Source: Paractinoplanes durhamensis (GTDB lineage Bacteria > Actinomycetota > Actinomycetes > Mycobacteriales > Micromonosporaceae). From it: DNA of 64,000 nt. The translations under genes were made by a program, and so were the position numbers. How positions within the stretch are numbered: position 1 is the stretch's first letter; every line of letters starts with the position of its first letter. The DNA lies in contig NZ_BOML01000034.1 of the NCBI RefSeq assembly GCF_016862175.1, forward strand, positions 62,001 to 126,000. Reading direction: 5' to 3'. Positions 31,300 to 41,210 of this stretch are shown here, in pieces. The notes under the pieces were generated by a model. The model did not search any database. It was not told the origin of the DNA and saw only the letters and a program-made list of their open reading frames with translations.

Positions 31300-31883
31300 G
31301 ATACGCGGAGCTGGCCGCGCATCTTCTCGACCAGCCACCGCGACTCGGTCGCATCCGGCTCGCCGCCGTCGACGGGCCGAGCGGGGCCGGCAAGACCGTG
31401 TTCGCGGGCCGGCTCGCCGCCGAGCTCGGCGCCCCGGTCGTGCACACCGACGACCTGCTCGACGGGTGGGACGACCAGTTCAGCTTCTGGACGCGGCTCG
31501 AAGAGCTGGTGCTCGGGCCGCTGCGGCGCGGCGAGACCGCCGTCTACCGGGGTTACCGATGGGACACCGGGGCGTTCGACGGGCCGGAGCTCACGGTCGC
31601 GCCCGCTCCGGCCGTACTCCTGGAGGGGGTGAGTGCCGCGCGGCGCTCGATCCGGCCCGAGCTGAGCCTTTCGGTTTTCGTCCTGGCCCCTCCTGACCTG
31701 CGGTTTCGGCGCGCGGTGGAGCGCGACGGCGACGACAGCGTTGCTTTCCGGGCGTACCTTGAGCGGTGGCGTGCTGCCGAGGACCGGCACTTCGCCGAGG
31801 ACCGGACCGCCGCTGCCGCCGACCTGATCGTCGACGGTGCCGCGGCGGTCGGCGACGATCGCTTCAGAGGGCGGGGACGATGA
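31296..31883 (+). CDS. Uridine kinase-like P-loop protein
   Basis: 195-residue P-loop kinase of the uridine/phosphoribulokinase group. Walker A is DGPSGAGKT (26-34), followed by HTDDLLDGW with an acidic pair in the position of the substrate/metal-binding Asp. PAVLLEGVSAARRSIRPEL matches the E-G-V Walker B region, and FRRAVERDG is the lid. Actinomycetes carry many such uridine-kinase-like proteins of uncertain substrate. ATG 31296 overlaps the cobQ stop and its own stop overlaps the M48 peptidase start, so it is embedded in a tightly packed run of genes. A link to cobalamin synthesis is not demonstrated. Confidence 0.75.
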   Translation: MRYAELAAHLLDQPPRLGRIRLAAVDGPSGAGKTVFAGRLAAELGAPVVHTDDLLDGWDDQFSFWTRLEELVLGPLRRGETAVYRGYRWDTGAFDGPELTVAPAPAVLLEGVSAARRSIRPELSLSVFVLAPPDLRFRRAVERDGDDSVAFRAYLERWRAAEDRHFAEDRTAAAADLIVDGAAAVGDDRFRGRGR

Positions 31884-32926
31884 CCGACGAAGAGAGCCGT
31901 CCGGTACGCCGGCGGGTGACGCTCACCGGAATCAGCTCGCGGGCCTGGGAACACCCGGCCGACCGCGGCGCACTGACCGCGCTGCGCGAGCTGCGCGGCT
32001 TCGACGACCTGGTGAAGGCGTTCTTCGGCATGTGGAACGAGCGGGGTTTCCGCCTGCAGTTCCTGGCCGGCGCCATCCGTGTCGACCACCGGCAGTACCC
32101 ACGCGTCTACCAGCGCTACACCGAGGCGGCGGCCACCCTCGACGTGGCCGAGCTGCCCGAGCTCTACGTCAACCAGTCGCCGATCATCAACGGGCAGGCG
32201 ATCGGTCTCAACAAGCCGTTCATCGTGATCACCACGGCCGCGGTGGAGAAGCTCGACGACGACGAGCTGCGCGCGGTGCTCGGGCACGAGCTGGGTCACG
32301 TGCTCAGCGGGCACTCCGTCTACAAGACCATCATGATGATCCTCACCGCGTGGACCGCGAACGTGAGCTGGCTGCCGGTCGGCGTGCTGGCGCTGCGCGG
32401 GATCATCGCGGCGATGCTCGAGTGGTGGCGCAAGGCCGAGCTCTCCGCCGACCGGGCCGGTCTGCTCGCCGGTCAGGACCCGGCCGCCTCGATCCGCCTG
32501 CTGATGAAACTGGCCGGCGGCGGCGACCTGTCGCAGATCGACACGGCCGCGTTCCTGGAGCAGGCCGCCGAGTACGAAAGCGGCGGCGACCTGCGGGACA
32601 GCATCCACAAGTTCGGCATGACCCTGGGCAGCACCCACCCGGTGCCGGTGGCCCGGGCCGCCGACCTGCGTAGATGGGTCGACTCGGGGGAGTACGCACG
32701 GATCCTCGGCGGCGAATACCCGCGTCGCGACGACGACGGCAACGCCTCGGTCGCCGACGACGTGAAGGCCGCCGCCAACTCCTACCGGGAGAGCTTCACC
32801 ACCTCGCAGGACCCGTTGGTCAACCTGGTCCGCAAGGTCGGCGGCGGCGCTGCCGACCTGGCCGGCTCGGCGGCCCGCGGTGCCCGCGACTGGGCCTCCA
32901 CCCGAGGGCGGGATTCCGCCGAATAA
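31880..32926 (+). CDS. M48-family zinc metallopeptidase
   Basis: 348-residue peptidase of the M48 (HtpX/Ste24-like) family. The zinc site is HELGH (136-140), with the third ligand E187 in WRKAELSADRAG. The motif GLNKPFIVITTAAVEKLDDDEL upstream is typical. One to two hydrophobic segments (about 150-180) may associate it with the membrane, but the first membrane helices of HtpX are absent. The C-terminal about 60 residues are Ala/Asp-rich. Probably degrades or processes membrane or misfolded proteins. ATG 31880 overlaps the kinase stop by 4 bp. Confidence 0.85.
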   Translation: MTDEESRPVRRRVTLTGISSRAWEHPADRGALTALRELRGFDDLVKAFFGMWNERGFRLQFLAGAIRVDHRQYPRVYQRYTEAAATLDVAELPELYVNQSPIINGQAIGLNKPFIVITTAAVEKLDDDELRAVLGHELGHVLSGHSVYKTIMMILTAWTANVSWLPVGVLALRGIIAAMLEWWRKAELSADRAGLLAGQDPAASIRLLMKLAGGGDLSQIDTAAFLEQAAEYESGGDLRDSIHKFGMTLGSTHPVPVARAADLRRWVDSGEYARILGGEYPRRDDDGNASVADDVKAAANSYRESFTTSQDPLVNLVRKVGGGAADLAGSAARGARDWASTRGRDSAE

Positions 32927-32943
32927 GCCCCTAGGATCGGCTC

Positions 32944-34296
32944 ATGAGCTTGAGTGAAACCGATCTGCGCGCTGCGATCGCGCGCGAGATGCCCGGGGTC
33001 CGTGCCGACCTGGAAAACCTGGTCCGAATCCCCGGCATCGCCTTCGAGGGCTTCGACCACACCCAGGTCGAGCGGTCCGCGGAGGCCGTCGCCGAGCTGC
33101 TGCGCGGCTGCGGGCTCGAGACGGAGATCGTCCGGCACGGCGGCCAGCCCGCGGTCATCGGCCGCAGGCAGGCCCCGGCCGGCGCGCCCACCGTGCTGCT
33201 CTACGCGCACCACGACGTGCAGCCGGTCGGCGACGTGTCGCTGTGGACCAGCGACCCGTTCGAGCCGGTCGAGCGGGACGGCCGGCTCTACGGCCGCGGC
33301 GCCGCCGACGACAAGGCCGGCGTGATGGCGCACGTCGCCGCGTTGCGCGCGTTCGGCGACCAGCTGCCGGTCGGTGTGGTGGTCTTCGTCGAGGGCGAGG
33401 AGGAGTACGGCTCCGACTCGCTCAACGACATCATCGAGGCGCACACCGAGGAGCTGCGCTCGGACGTCATCGTGATCGCCGACTCCGGCAACTGGGACAT
33501 CGGCCAGCCCGCGCTGACCACCTCGCTGCGCGGCATCGTCAACCTCTTCGCCGAGGTCCGGGTACTCAAGAGCGCCGTGCACAGCGGCATGTTCGGCGGC
33601 CCGATCCCGGACGCTCTGATGGTCCTGTCCCGGCTGCTGACCACCCTGCACGACGACGAGGGTGACGTCGCGGTCGACGGCCTGATCGGCCGGGAGGGCG
33701 CGAGCGTCGACTACCCGGAGGAGCGGTTCCGCGAGGAGGGCGGCGTCGTCGACGGCGTCAAGCTGCTCGGCCACGGCACCATCACCGACCGGATCTGGAC
33801 CAAGCCCGCCATCTCGGTGCTCGGCATCGACGCGCCGCGCACCTTCGAGGCGGCGAACGCGTTGCAGCCCACCGCCAAGGCCAAGATCAGCGTTCGGCTG
33901 GCGCCCGGCGACGACCCCGATTCGGCGTACGCGGCGGTCCGCGCCCACCTGGAGAAGCACGTCCCGTGGGGCGCCCAGGTCGAGGTGACCCTGGAGGCCG
34001 GCGGCTCGCCGTGCGTGATCGACGCGACCGGCCCGGTCTACGACGCGGCCCGGGCCGCGTTCGCCGGCGCCTGGGACGGCACCCAGCCGGTGGACATGGG
34101 CGTCGGTGGCTCGATCCCGTTCATCGCCACCTTCCAGGAGCTGTTCCCGCAGGCGGCGATCCTGGTGACCGGCGTGGAAGACCCCTACTCCGGTGCGCAC
34201 GGCCCCGACGAGAGCCTGCACCTGGGCGAGTTCGAGCGGGTCTGCGTGGCCGAGGCCCTGCTGCTCAAGAATGTGGCGGAGGCGCTGACGAGTTGA
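32944..34296 (+). CDS. M20-family metallopeptidase (dipeptidase)
   Basis: 450-residue M20 dipeptidase/carboxypeptidase-like enzyme using two zinc ions. Ligands and catalytic residues: H89 and D91 in YAHHDVQP, D122/D123 in GRGAADDKAG, E152/E153 in VEGEEEYGS, D180 in ADSGNW, and a His in YSGAHGPDES near the C-terminus. A lid/dimerisation domain lies between about 195 and 320. Cytosolic; it likely cleaves dipeptides or N-acyl amino acids. ATG 32944 follows a CCTAGGA sequence; it is 17 bp after the M48 gene and probably in the same transcript. Confidence 0.9.
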   Translation: MSLSETDLRAAIAREMPGVRADLENLVRIPGIAFEGFDHTQVERSAEAVAELLRGCGLETEIVRHGGQPAVIGRRQAPAGAPTVLLYAHHDVQPVGDVSLWTSDPFEPVERDGRLYGRGAADDKAGVMAHVAALRAFGDQLPVGVVVFVEGEEEYGSDSLNDIIEAHTEELRSDVIVIADSGNWDIGQPALTTSLRGIVNLFAEVRVLKSAVHSGMFGGPIPDALMVLSRLLTTLHDDEGDVAVDGLIGREGASVDYPEERFREEGGVVDGVKLLGHGTITDRIWTKPAISVLGIDAPRTFEAANALQPTAKAKISVRLAPGDDPDSAYAAVRAHLEKHVPWGAQVEVTLEAGGSPCVIDATGPVYDAARAAFAGAWDGTQPVDMGVGGSIPFIATFQELFPQAAILVTGVEDPYSGAHGPDESLHLGEFERVCVAEALLLKNVAEALTS

Positions 34297-34312
34297 AGGA
34301 GGCGGGTCGCCG

Positions 34313-35785
<1,473 letters not shown>

Positions 35786-35835
35786 GTGACGTTCCCGGCC
35801 GGGTGAAGCAGGTGCGGCCGTCGATCAGATCCTGT

Positions 35836-35841
35836 TAGGAT
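35836..35841 (+). promoter_or_regulatory. -10 element giving a leaderless transcript
   Basis: TAGGAT lies seven bases before the A of the ATG at 35849, the spacing at which the transcript would begin at or next to the start codon. No Shine-Dalgarno is present. Leaderless mRNAs are frequent in actinobacteria. Confidence 0.5.
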
Positions 35842-35842
35842 C

Positions 35843-35858
35843 TCGAACATGCGTTCGA
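35843..35858. promoter_or_regulatory. LexA (SOS) box overlapping the start codon
   Basis: TCGAAC-ATGC-GTTCGA, a perfect match to the actinobacterial LexA consensus TCGAAC-N4-GTTCGA known from mycobacteria. The four-base spacer contains the ATG of the following gene. Bound LexA would cover both the transcription start and the first codons, so the gene should be strictly DNA-damage inducible. Confidence 0.85.
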
Positions 35859-36145
35859 ATGATGTGCCTGCCTCGGTGACCCTGGTGGTGCGTCCGATGC
35901 CCGTCGGGCCGCGCCACGCCATCGATCGACTTCGCTCCCGTGACCGCCTCGAATCCATCGTCCGGCTGCGTGCCGCCGTGCGCGCGCTCGACGAGGTCGA
36001 CGTCACCGGGTGGGACGACTCCGCCCTGACCGAACACCTCGACGAGATCTCCCAGACCCTCTGTGCCATCGACGCGCAGCTGACCCGCGTCGCCGACGCG
36101 GTGCGAGCCCGCGGGTTCCGCATCGCCGAGCCGCTCGCGGCCTGA
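35849..36145 (+). CDS. Small SOS-regulated protein of unknown function (98 aa)
   Basis: 98-residue cytosolic protein I do not recognise. An N-terminal strand-rich part (VPASVTLVVRPMPVG) is followed by two amphipathic helices: about 24-46 (RLRSRDRLESIVRLRAAVRA) and about 55-88 (SALTEHLDEISQTLCAIDAQ). No LysM, membrane helix or signal peptide is present, so it is unlike the SOS division inhibitors YneA, DivS and ChiZ. The long second helix may dimerise. The start codon lies inside a perfect LexA box, with a -10 placed for leaderless transcription. The next gene is an ATP-dependent DNA ligase, 116 bp downstream. A DNA-damage role is inferred from regulation only. Confidence 0.72.
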   Translation: MRSNDVPASVTLVVRPMPVGPRHAIDRLRSRDRLESIVRLRAAVRALDEVDVTGWDDSALTEHLDEISQTLCAIDAQLTRVADAVRARGFRIAEPLAA

Positions 36146-36261
36146 AACTCGCGCGTTTTCATACGGGGGAGCGCGCGTGATGCCCGCAACAGCGAAGAGA
36201 CCGGGGGTCGGGAGCTTCGTGACAGGGCGAAATTGTCAGAGGTGGCTGCCAGGATGGGCCA

Positions 36262-37770
36262 GTGCGGTTCCTAGACTTGGCGGCCACCTCGGCGGCCGTG
36301 ACAGCAACCTCGGGGCGTAAGGCCAAGGTCGAGCTCGTGGCCGACGCCCTCCGCCGGCTCGACCCGGGCGAGATCGCCGCCGGGTCGGCCTACCTCGCCG
36401 GTGAGCTGCGGCAACGGCAGACCGGCGTGGGCTATGCCAGCCTGCGTGACCGGCCGCCGCCGGCCGCCGAGCCGACGCTCACGGTCGGCGCGGTCGATGC
36501 GGCGATCGCCGAGATCTCGGTGGTGGCCGGGGCCGGTTCGCAGGCCCGCCGCCGCGACCTTCTCGGCGCGCTGTTCGGCGCGGCGACCGCCGACGAGCAG
36601 CGGCTGCTGATCGGCCTGTTCTCCGGCGAGCTGCGCCAGGGCGCCCAGGCCGGGCTGCTCGCCGACGCGATCGCCAAGGCCGCCGAGGTGCCGCTGGTCG
36701 CGGTGCGCCGGGCGCTGCTGCTCTCCGGTGACCTCAAGCAGGTGGCGGTGGCCGCGCTGACCGGCGGTGCGGCCGCGCTCGCCGAGATCCACCTGCGGGT
36801 CGGCACCCCGCTCACCCCGATGCTCGCGCAGAGCGCGCCCGACGTGGCGGCCGCGCTGCTGGCCACCGGTGCGCCCGCCGCCGTCGACGTCAAGCTCGAC
36901 GGCATCCGCATCCAGGTGCACCGGTCCGGCGACGAGGTGGCCGTCTTCACCCGCAGCCTCGACGACATCACCAGCCGGATGCCCGAGGTGGTCGAGGCCG
37001 CCCGCAAGCTGCCGCTGCGCGAGGCGGTGCTCGACGGCGAGGCGATGACCCTCGGCCCCGACGGCCGCCCCCGCCCGTTCCAGGAGACGTCGAGCCGGGC
37101 CGCCACCCGCGGCGGCACCTCGGCGGTGCTGGTTCCCTACTTCTTCGACCTGCTCCACCTCGACGGCACCGACCTGCTCGACGAGCCGGGCCGGGTGCGC
37201 TGGCAGGCCCTCGCCGACACGCTGCCGGCGCCGCTGCTGGTCGGGCGGACGCCGGCCACCACTGAGGAGGAAGCGGCCGCGGCCTTCGCCGCCGCGCTGG
37301 CGGCCGGCCAGGAGGGTGTGGTGGTCAAGGCCCTGGAGGCGCCCTACGACGTGGGCCGTCGCGGCTCGGCCTGGGTCAAGGTCAAACCCCGGCACACGCT
37401 CGACCTGGTGGTGCTGGCCGTCGAGTGGGGGCACGGCCGCCGCAAGGGCTGGCTGTCCAACCTGCACCTCGGCGCGCTCGACCCGGCCACCGGCGGGTTC
37501 GTGATGCTCGGCAAGACGTTCAAGGGCCTCACCGACGAGTTGCTGCGCTGGCAGACCGAGCGGTTCCAGGAGCTGAAGACCGGCGACGACGGCTGGGTGG
37601 TGCGGGTGCGGCCCGAGCAGGTGGTGGAGATCGCCTTCGACGGGGTGCAGACGTCGCCGCGCTATCCGGGCGGGGTGGCGCTGCGGTTCGCCCGGGTGCT
37701 GCGCTACCGCGATGACAAGCCGGCGAGCGAGGCCGACACCATCGAGACGGTGCGGGCGATCGGCTTATAG
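36262..37770 (+). CDS. ligB: ATP-dependent DNA ligase
   Basis: 502-residue ATP-dependent DNA ligase of the LigB type found in mycobacteria and other actinomycetes beside the essential NAD-dependent LigA. An N-terminal DNA-binding domain (about 1-190) precedes the adenylation domain with the nucleophile K211 in VDVKLDGIRIQVH (motif I), then DGEAM (motif III), PYFFDLLHLDG, EGVVVKAL (motif IV) and WVKVKP (motif V). A C-terminal OB fold follows, ending FARVLRYRDDK. It seals nicks in repair or recombination. Start GTG 36262 has AGGATGG some five bases upstream. Its end overlaps the convergent membrane gene by 6 bp. Confidence 0.94.
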   Translation: MRFLDLAATSAAVTATSGRKAKVELVADALRRLDPGEIAAGSAYLAGELRQRQTGVGYASLRDRPPPAAEPTLTVGAVDAAIAEISVVAGAGSQARRRDLLGALFGAATADEQRLLIGLFSGELRQGAQAGLLADAIAKAAEVPLVAVRRALLLSGDLKQVAVAALTGGAAALAEIHLRVGTPLTPMLAQSAPDVAAALLATGAPAAVDVKLDGIRIQVHRSGDEVAVFTRSLDDITSRMPEVVEAARKLPLREAVLDGEAMTLGPDGRPRPFQETSSRAATRGGTSAVLVPYFFDLLHLDGTDLLDEPGRVRWQALADTLPAPLLVGRTPATTEEEAAAAFAAALAAGQEGVVVKALEAPYDVGRRGSAWVKVKPRHTLDLVVLAVEWGHGRRKGWLSNLHLGALDPATGGFVMLGKTFKGLTDELLRWQTERFQELKTGDDGWVVRVRPEQVVEIAFDGVQTSPRYPGGVALRFARVLRYRDDKPASEADTIETVRAIGL

Positions 37771-38229
37771 GGCCGCCAGGGTCCGGACGTAGTTGACCTG
37801 CTGGTTGATGGTGGTCACGGCGCCCTGGTCGGTGACCGGGATGCGGGCCACGTACTGCCTCGTGCCGTTGGTCACGGTCACCTGCACCGTGCCCTGCGCC
37901 ACCGTCTCCTTCACCAGCAGGAACAGCAGGCTGAAGACGGTCAGGACGCAGAAGCCGACGATGGCGGCGACGATCGCCCATCGGGGGATGCGCTGCTGAC
38001 TGAACCAGTAGTCGCTGACCAGCCACTGCGACCCGGCCAGCGGGATGTCACCGGCCGGCGTGTGCACGGTCGTCGAGGTGACCGCGATCTCGGCGATCTG
38101 CACGATGACCGGGCCGGGCGCTGCGGCGACCGGGGGCGCGGAGATCGGTTCCGGCGCCACCGGCGACGGGTCGGGCGCGGTCCACGGATCATCCGGGGAA
38201 GGGCCCCACGGGTCGCTCGGGGAGGTCAT
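37765..38229 (-). CDS. Small membrane protein, conserved hypothetical
   Basis: 154-residue protein. The N-terminal about 35 residues are Pro/Asp/Trp-rich and disordered (DPWGPSPDDPWTAPDP). A beta-rich cytosolic segment follows (VIVQIAEIAVTSTTVHTPAGDIPL), then one transmembrane helix (about 89-112) and a short external domain ending in a predicted helix (TTINQQVNYVRTL). The pattern of short DPW repeats before a beta segment and a single helix occurs in hypothetical proteins of actinomycetes. No function can be assigned. ATG 38229; it converges with and overlaps the ligase gene by 6 bp and is 11 bp downstream of the SURF1 gene. Confidence 0.65.
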   Translation of the reverse strand: MTSPSDPWGPSPDDPWTAPDPSPVAPEPISAPPVAAAPGPVIVQIAEIAVTSTTVHTPAGDIPLAGSQWLVSDYWFSQQRIPRWAIVAAIVGFCVLTVFSLLFLLVKETVAQGTVQVTVTNGTRQYVARIPVTDQGAVTTINQQVNYVRTLAAL

Positions 38230-38240
38230 GACAGTCGACC

Positions 38241-39173
38241 CTAGTCTTGGCCGCTCGGGGCCGCGAGCCTGGCTTCCGCCTCGGCGGCCGCCTTCCGGTC
38301 GGCCTCCTCGACCCGGTCCACCGGTTCGCGGAGCGCGGCCGCCCGGGCCGCCTCCCGCTTCCGGTCCGCCTCGGCGACCCGGTCGCGCAACTTCGGCTTG
38401 GCCGGGGCCGCCTCGGGAGAACCCGCGCCCTGCGCCTCCTTGCGCGCCTGCCACCCGTAGGCGATGAGGGCCATCCCGGCGAACATCCACCACTGGACCG
38501 CGTAGCCGCCGTTCTGCCAGGCGTCCTCGTGGTCGATCGGGATCCGGGTGAAGGCCGTGTCCTCGGCCGGGGTCTGCTCGGTGAGCAGCACGTACGCCCC
38601 GTAGACCGGGTAGGGCATCTCGCGCGCCAGGTGCGGCACCGCGATCCGCCGGGTGTCCAGCCGCCCGTCCCGGTGCTCGATCGCGGCCGGTCGGCTTTCC
38701 GACAGGTGAACCTGCCCGACCACGGTGACCTCGCCGGTCGGCGCCGGCGGCACGGTCGGCGCCGCGCTCGCGCCGGTCGGCGGGGCCGGCACCCAGCCGC
38801 GGTCGATCAGCACCGCGGTGCCGTCGGTCAGGACCAGCGGGGTCACGATCTCGAAGCCGACGTCGCTGTCCACCGTCCGGCCCCGGGCCTGGATCTCGTG
38901 GGTCGTGTCGTAGGTCCCGGTCACCGTCACCTTTGTCCAGGCCCGGCTCTTACCAGGGGAGTCACCGGCGGTGCCGGCGCCGGCGGGGGTGGCGAGGATC
39001 GAGGTGAGCGGGACCGCCTGCGTCGAGTCGGCCGCGTCGATCCGGTCGTTGATGGCGCTGCGTTCCTCATACCGCCGCAGCTGCCAGTTGCCGAGCATGA
39101 CCATGATCACTGAGGCGGCGATCGTCAGCGCGGCAGCGCCCAGCCAGCGCGGCGTCACCAGGAACCGGTACAC
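38241..39173 (-). CDS. SURF1-family cytochrome oxidase assembly protein
   Basis: 310-residue SURF1/Shy1-type protein that assists heme a insertion and assembly of aa3-type cytochrome oxidase. Two transmembrane helices: about 10-28, followed by the hallmark LGNWQLRRYEER, and about 232-248 (VQWWMFAGMALIAYGW). An extracytoplasmic domain between them contains TYDTTHEIQARGR and VLIDRGWVP. The C-terminal about 55 residues form a highly charged Arg/Glu/Ala-rich tail longer than usual. GTG 39173. Probably co-transcribed with the small membrane gene 11 bp downstream. Confidence 0.9.
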   Translation of the reverse strand: MYRFLVTPRWLGAAALTIAASVIMVMLGNWQLRRYEERSAINDRIDAADSTQAVPLTSILATPAGAGTAGDSPGKSRAWTKVTVTGTYDTTHEIQARGRTVDSDVGFEIVTPLVLTDGTAVLIDRGWVPAPPTGASAAPTVPPAPTGEVTVVGQVHLSESRPAAIEHRDGRLDTRRIAVPHLAREMPYPVYGAYVLLTEQTPAEDTAFTRIPIDHEDAWQNGGYAVQWWMFAGMALIAYGWQARKEAQGAGSPEAAPAKPKLRDRVAEADRKREAARAAALREPVDRVEEADRKAAAEAEARLAAPSGQD

Positions 39174-39278
39174 CCCACGAGGCTACCCGGCGACCGGGCG
39201 GCAGCCGCCGCAGCCGGGTACTCTCCCGTCCGGCGGTGCTGTTCACCCGCCCGCAAGTCCACGTCAGGAGACCCATTG

Positions 39279-41210
39279 ATGAGCGCCCAGCCCCGTCTGG
39301 TCGTGAGCGCCCCCGCGTCGGGGCACGGTAAGACGGCCGTCGCCGTCGGACTGCTCGCGGCCTGCGTGGCTCGTGGCATCTCGACCGCCGGGTTCAAGGT
39401 CGGCCCGGATCACACCGACGCCGCCTATCTGGGCCTGGCCGCCGGCCGCCCCGGTCGCAACCTCGACCCGCGGCTGGTCGGTGCGCAGCGCATCGCCCCG
39501 CTCTTCGGGCACGGCGCCGCCGGCGCGCAGCTCTCGGTCATCGAGGGCGCGATGGGCCTGTTCGACTCGCTGACCGGCCAGCCCGAGATCGACGGCACGG
39601 CCGCGGTCGCCGCCGCCCTGCGGGCCCCGGTCGTCCTGGTCGTCGACGTCGCCGCGATGGGTCATTCGCTGGCCGCGCTGGTGCACGGCTTCCGGATGTT
39701 CGACGAGATGGTGCACCTGGGCGGGGTGATCCTCAACCGGGTGGCGTCGCCCCGGCACGAGCAGATGCTGCGCACCGCGCTCGACGACATCGGCATGCCG
39801 GTGCTGGGCGCGCTGCGCCGCGGCGACCTGCCGAACGTTCTGCCGGCCCGCGCGCACGGTCCGGTGCCGGTGGCGCATCGCACGGTCGAGGCGAGCCGGG
39901 CGGTGCGCCGGCTGGGCGAGGCGGTCACCGGCGGACTCGACCTGGAGCGCCTGATGGCGCTGGCCAACGCCGCGCCGGCCCTGCCGGGCCCGATCTGGAC
40001 TCCCGGCGATGCCGTCGGCGGCGAGGTGTTCGAGCAGCGTCCGATCGTCGCGCTGGCCGGTGGTCCGGGCGCCCCTTACACGTACGTCGAGACGGCCGAG
40101 CTGCTCACCGCGGCCGGCGCCGACGTGGTGGTGGTGGACCCGCTGCGCGACGAGGCGCTGCCGGCCGGGACACGGGCGCTGGTCGTCGGTGGCGGCCTGC
40201 CCGAGGGGTACGCGGAGGAGCTGTCGGCCAATCGGCGGCTCTGCAACGCGGTCGCGAAGTTCGCCCACGACGGCTGGCCGGTGGTCGCCGAAGGGGTGGC
40301 GCTGCCGTGGCTCGGCCGCGACTTCGACGGGCGGCCGATGTGTGCGGTCCTGGACGTCTCGGCGGTCACCGGGGAGCAGACGGTGGCCGGCTACCGGGAG
40401 GCGACCGCACCGACCACGTCGTTGCTGGCCCCGGCCGGTGCCCGGATCACCGGATACAAGCAGCACCGCGCACTCGTGACGCCGCGGGCCGGCTCGGTGC
40501 CGGCGTGGACGTGGTCGGGTGGCAACCCCGAGGGCTTCGTCTGGCGGCAGGTGCACGCCTCACAGCTGGGGCTGCATTGGGCGGCCGCGCCCGAGATCGC
40601 GAAGCGGGTGGTGACGGCCGCGATCGCCGGCCCGGCCTCCCGGCCCGGCCAGTCTCAGCACCCCCAGTCCCAGCACCCGCAGCACACCCAGCCGATTCCG
40701 CTGCCGCAGCACCCCCCGCAGGTGTCGCACGCGCATGCCCTGCCGGCCGCGGCGTCCCCGGCGATGTCGCACGACCAGCAGGCGTACGACCAACAGGCGT
40801 ACGACCAACAGTCATACGACCAGCAGGCGTACGACCAGCAGGCGTACGACCAACAGTCATACGATCAGCAGTCGTACGACCAGCAGCAGTCGTACGAGCC
40901 GCAGGCCTATGACCAGCAGCAGTACAGCCAGCCGGCGTCACCGGGGGTCACGGACGACCAGCACTTCGCCCAGGCCGCGTCCCCGGCCATGGCGCACGGA
41001 CGGCAGCCCTCGCCCTACCCGCCGGGCCCGCACTCGCATCCACGGCCACCGGCGAGTGGCCCGAGACCCGCGTCCGGCCCGGCCCCGACCGGCGGCCCCG
41101 GGGGCGGTCCGGCAGCGGGCCACCCAGGCGGTCCGGCGGGTCCGGCTCCCGCGTCCGGGGTGGCGAGCGTCCCCGACCTGTCCGACACGGCGGACATCAC
41201 CGTCTCCTGA
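39279..41210 (+). CDS. cobB: Cobyrinate a,c-diamide synthase-like protein with lost glutaminase Cys and repetitive tail
   Basis: 643-residue CobB/CbiA homologue, which would amidate side chains a and c of (hydrogeno)cobyrinate. The ATP-binding half is intact: SAPASGHGKTAVAVGL (10-25), KVGPDHTDAAYL (40-51) and IEGAMGLFDS. In the glutaminase half the catalytic Cys motif (normally AECAGLLYL or AECGG) reads AEGVALPWL, so the Cys is Gly339; the later His region QVHASQLGLHW remains. Ammonia-dependent activity or loss of function are both possible. After about residue 455, where family members end, a 190-residue low-complexity tail follows: Gln/His/Pro-rich, then YDQQA/YDQQS repeats, then Pro/Gly-rich. 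ATG 39279 follows AGGAG. Confidence 0.85.
   Translation: MSAQPRLVVSAPASGHGKTAVAVGLLAACVARGISTAGFKVGPDHTDAAYLGLAAGRPGRNLDPRLVGAQRIAPLFGHGAAGAQLSVIEGAMGLFDSLTGQPEIDGTAAVAAALRAPVVLVVDVAAMGHSLAALVHGFRMFDEMVHLGGVILNRVASPRHEQMLRTALDDIGMPVLGALRRGDLPNVLPARAHGPVPVAHRTVEASRAVRRLGEAVTGGLDLERLMALANAAPALPGPIWTPGDAVGGEVFEQRPIVALAGGPGAPYTYVETAELLTAAGADVVVVDPLRDEALPAGTRALVVGGGLPEGYAEELSANRRLCNAVAKFAHDGWPVVAEGVALPWLGRDFDGRPMCAVLDVSAVTGEQTVAGYREATAPTTSLLAPAGARITGYKQHRALVTPRAGSVPAWTWSGGNPEGFVWRQVHASQLGLHWAAAPEIAKRVVTAAIAGPASRPGQSQHPQSQHPQHTQPIPLPQHPPQVSHAHALPAAASPAMSHDQQAYDQQAYDQQSYDQQAYDQQAYDQQSYDQQSYDQQQSYEPQAYDQQQYSQPASPGVTDDQHFAQAASPAMAHGRQPSPYPPGPHSHPRPPASGPRPASGPAPTGGPGGGPAAGHPGGPAGPAPASGVASVPDLSDTADITVS
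40771..40920 (+). repeat. In-frame 15-bp tandem repeats (YDQQA/S) in cobB tail
   Basis: About nine degenerate 15-bp units of the form TACGACCAGCAGGCG/TCA, coding for YDQQ[A/S]; two later units are altered (YDQQQSYEPQA, YDQQQY). Copies use both CAG and CAA for Gln and GCG or TCA at the end, so they are partly diverged at DNA level. The repeat length is a multiple of three and the frame is kept throughout. Confidence 0.85.

Noticed and set aside
40771..40920. Short tandem repeats as a CRISPR array
   Set aside because: Units are 15 bp, contiguous without spacers, keep the cobB reading frame and encode YDQQ[A/S]. No cas genes are present.
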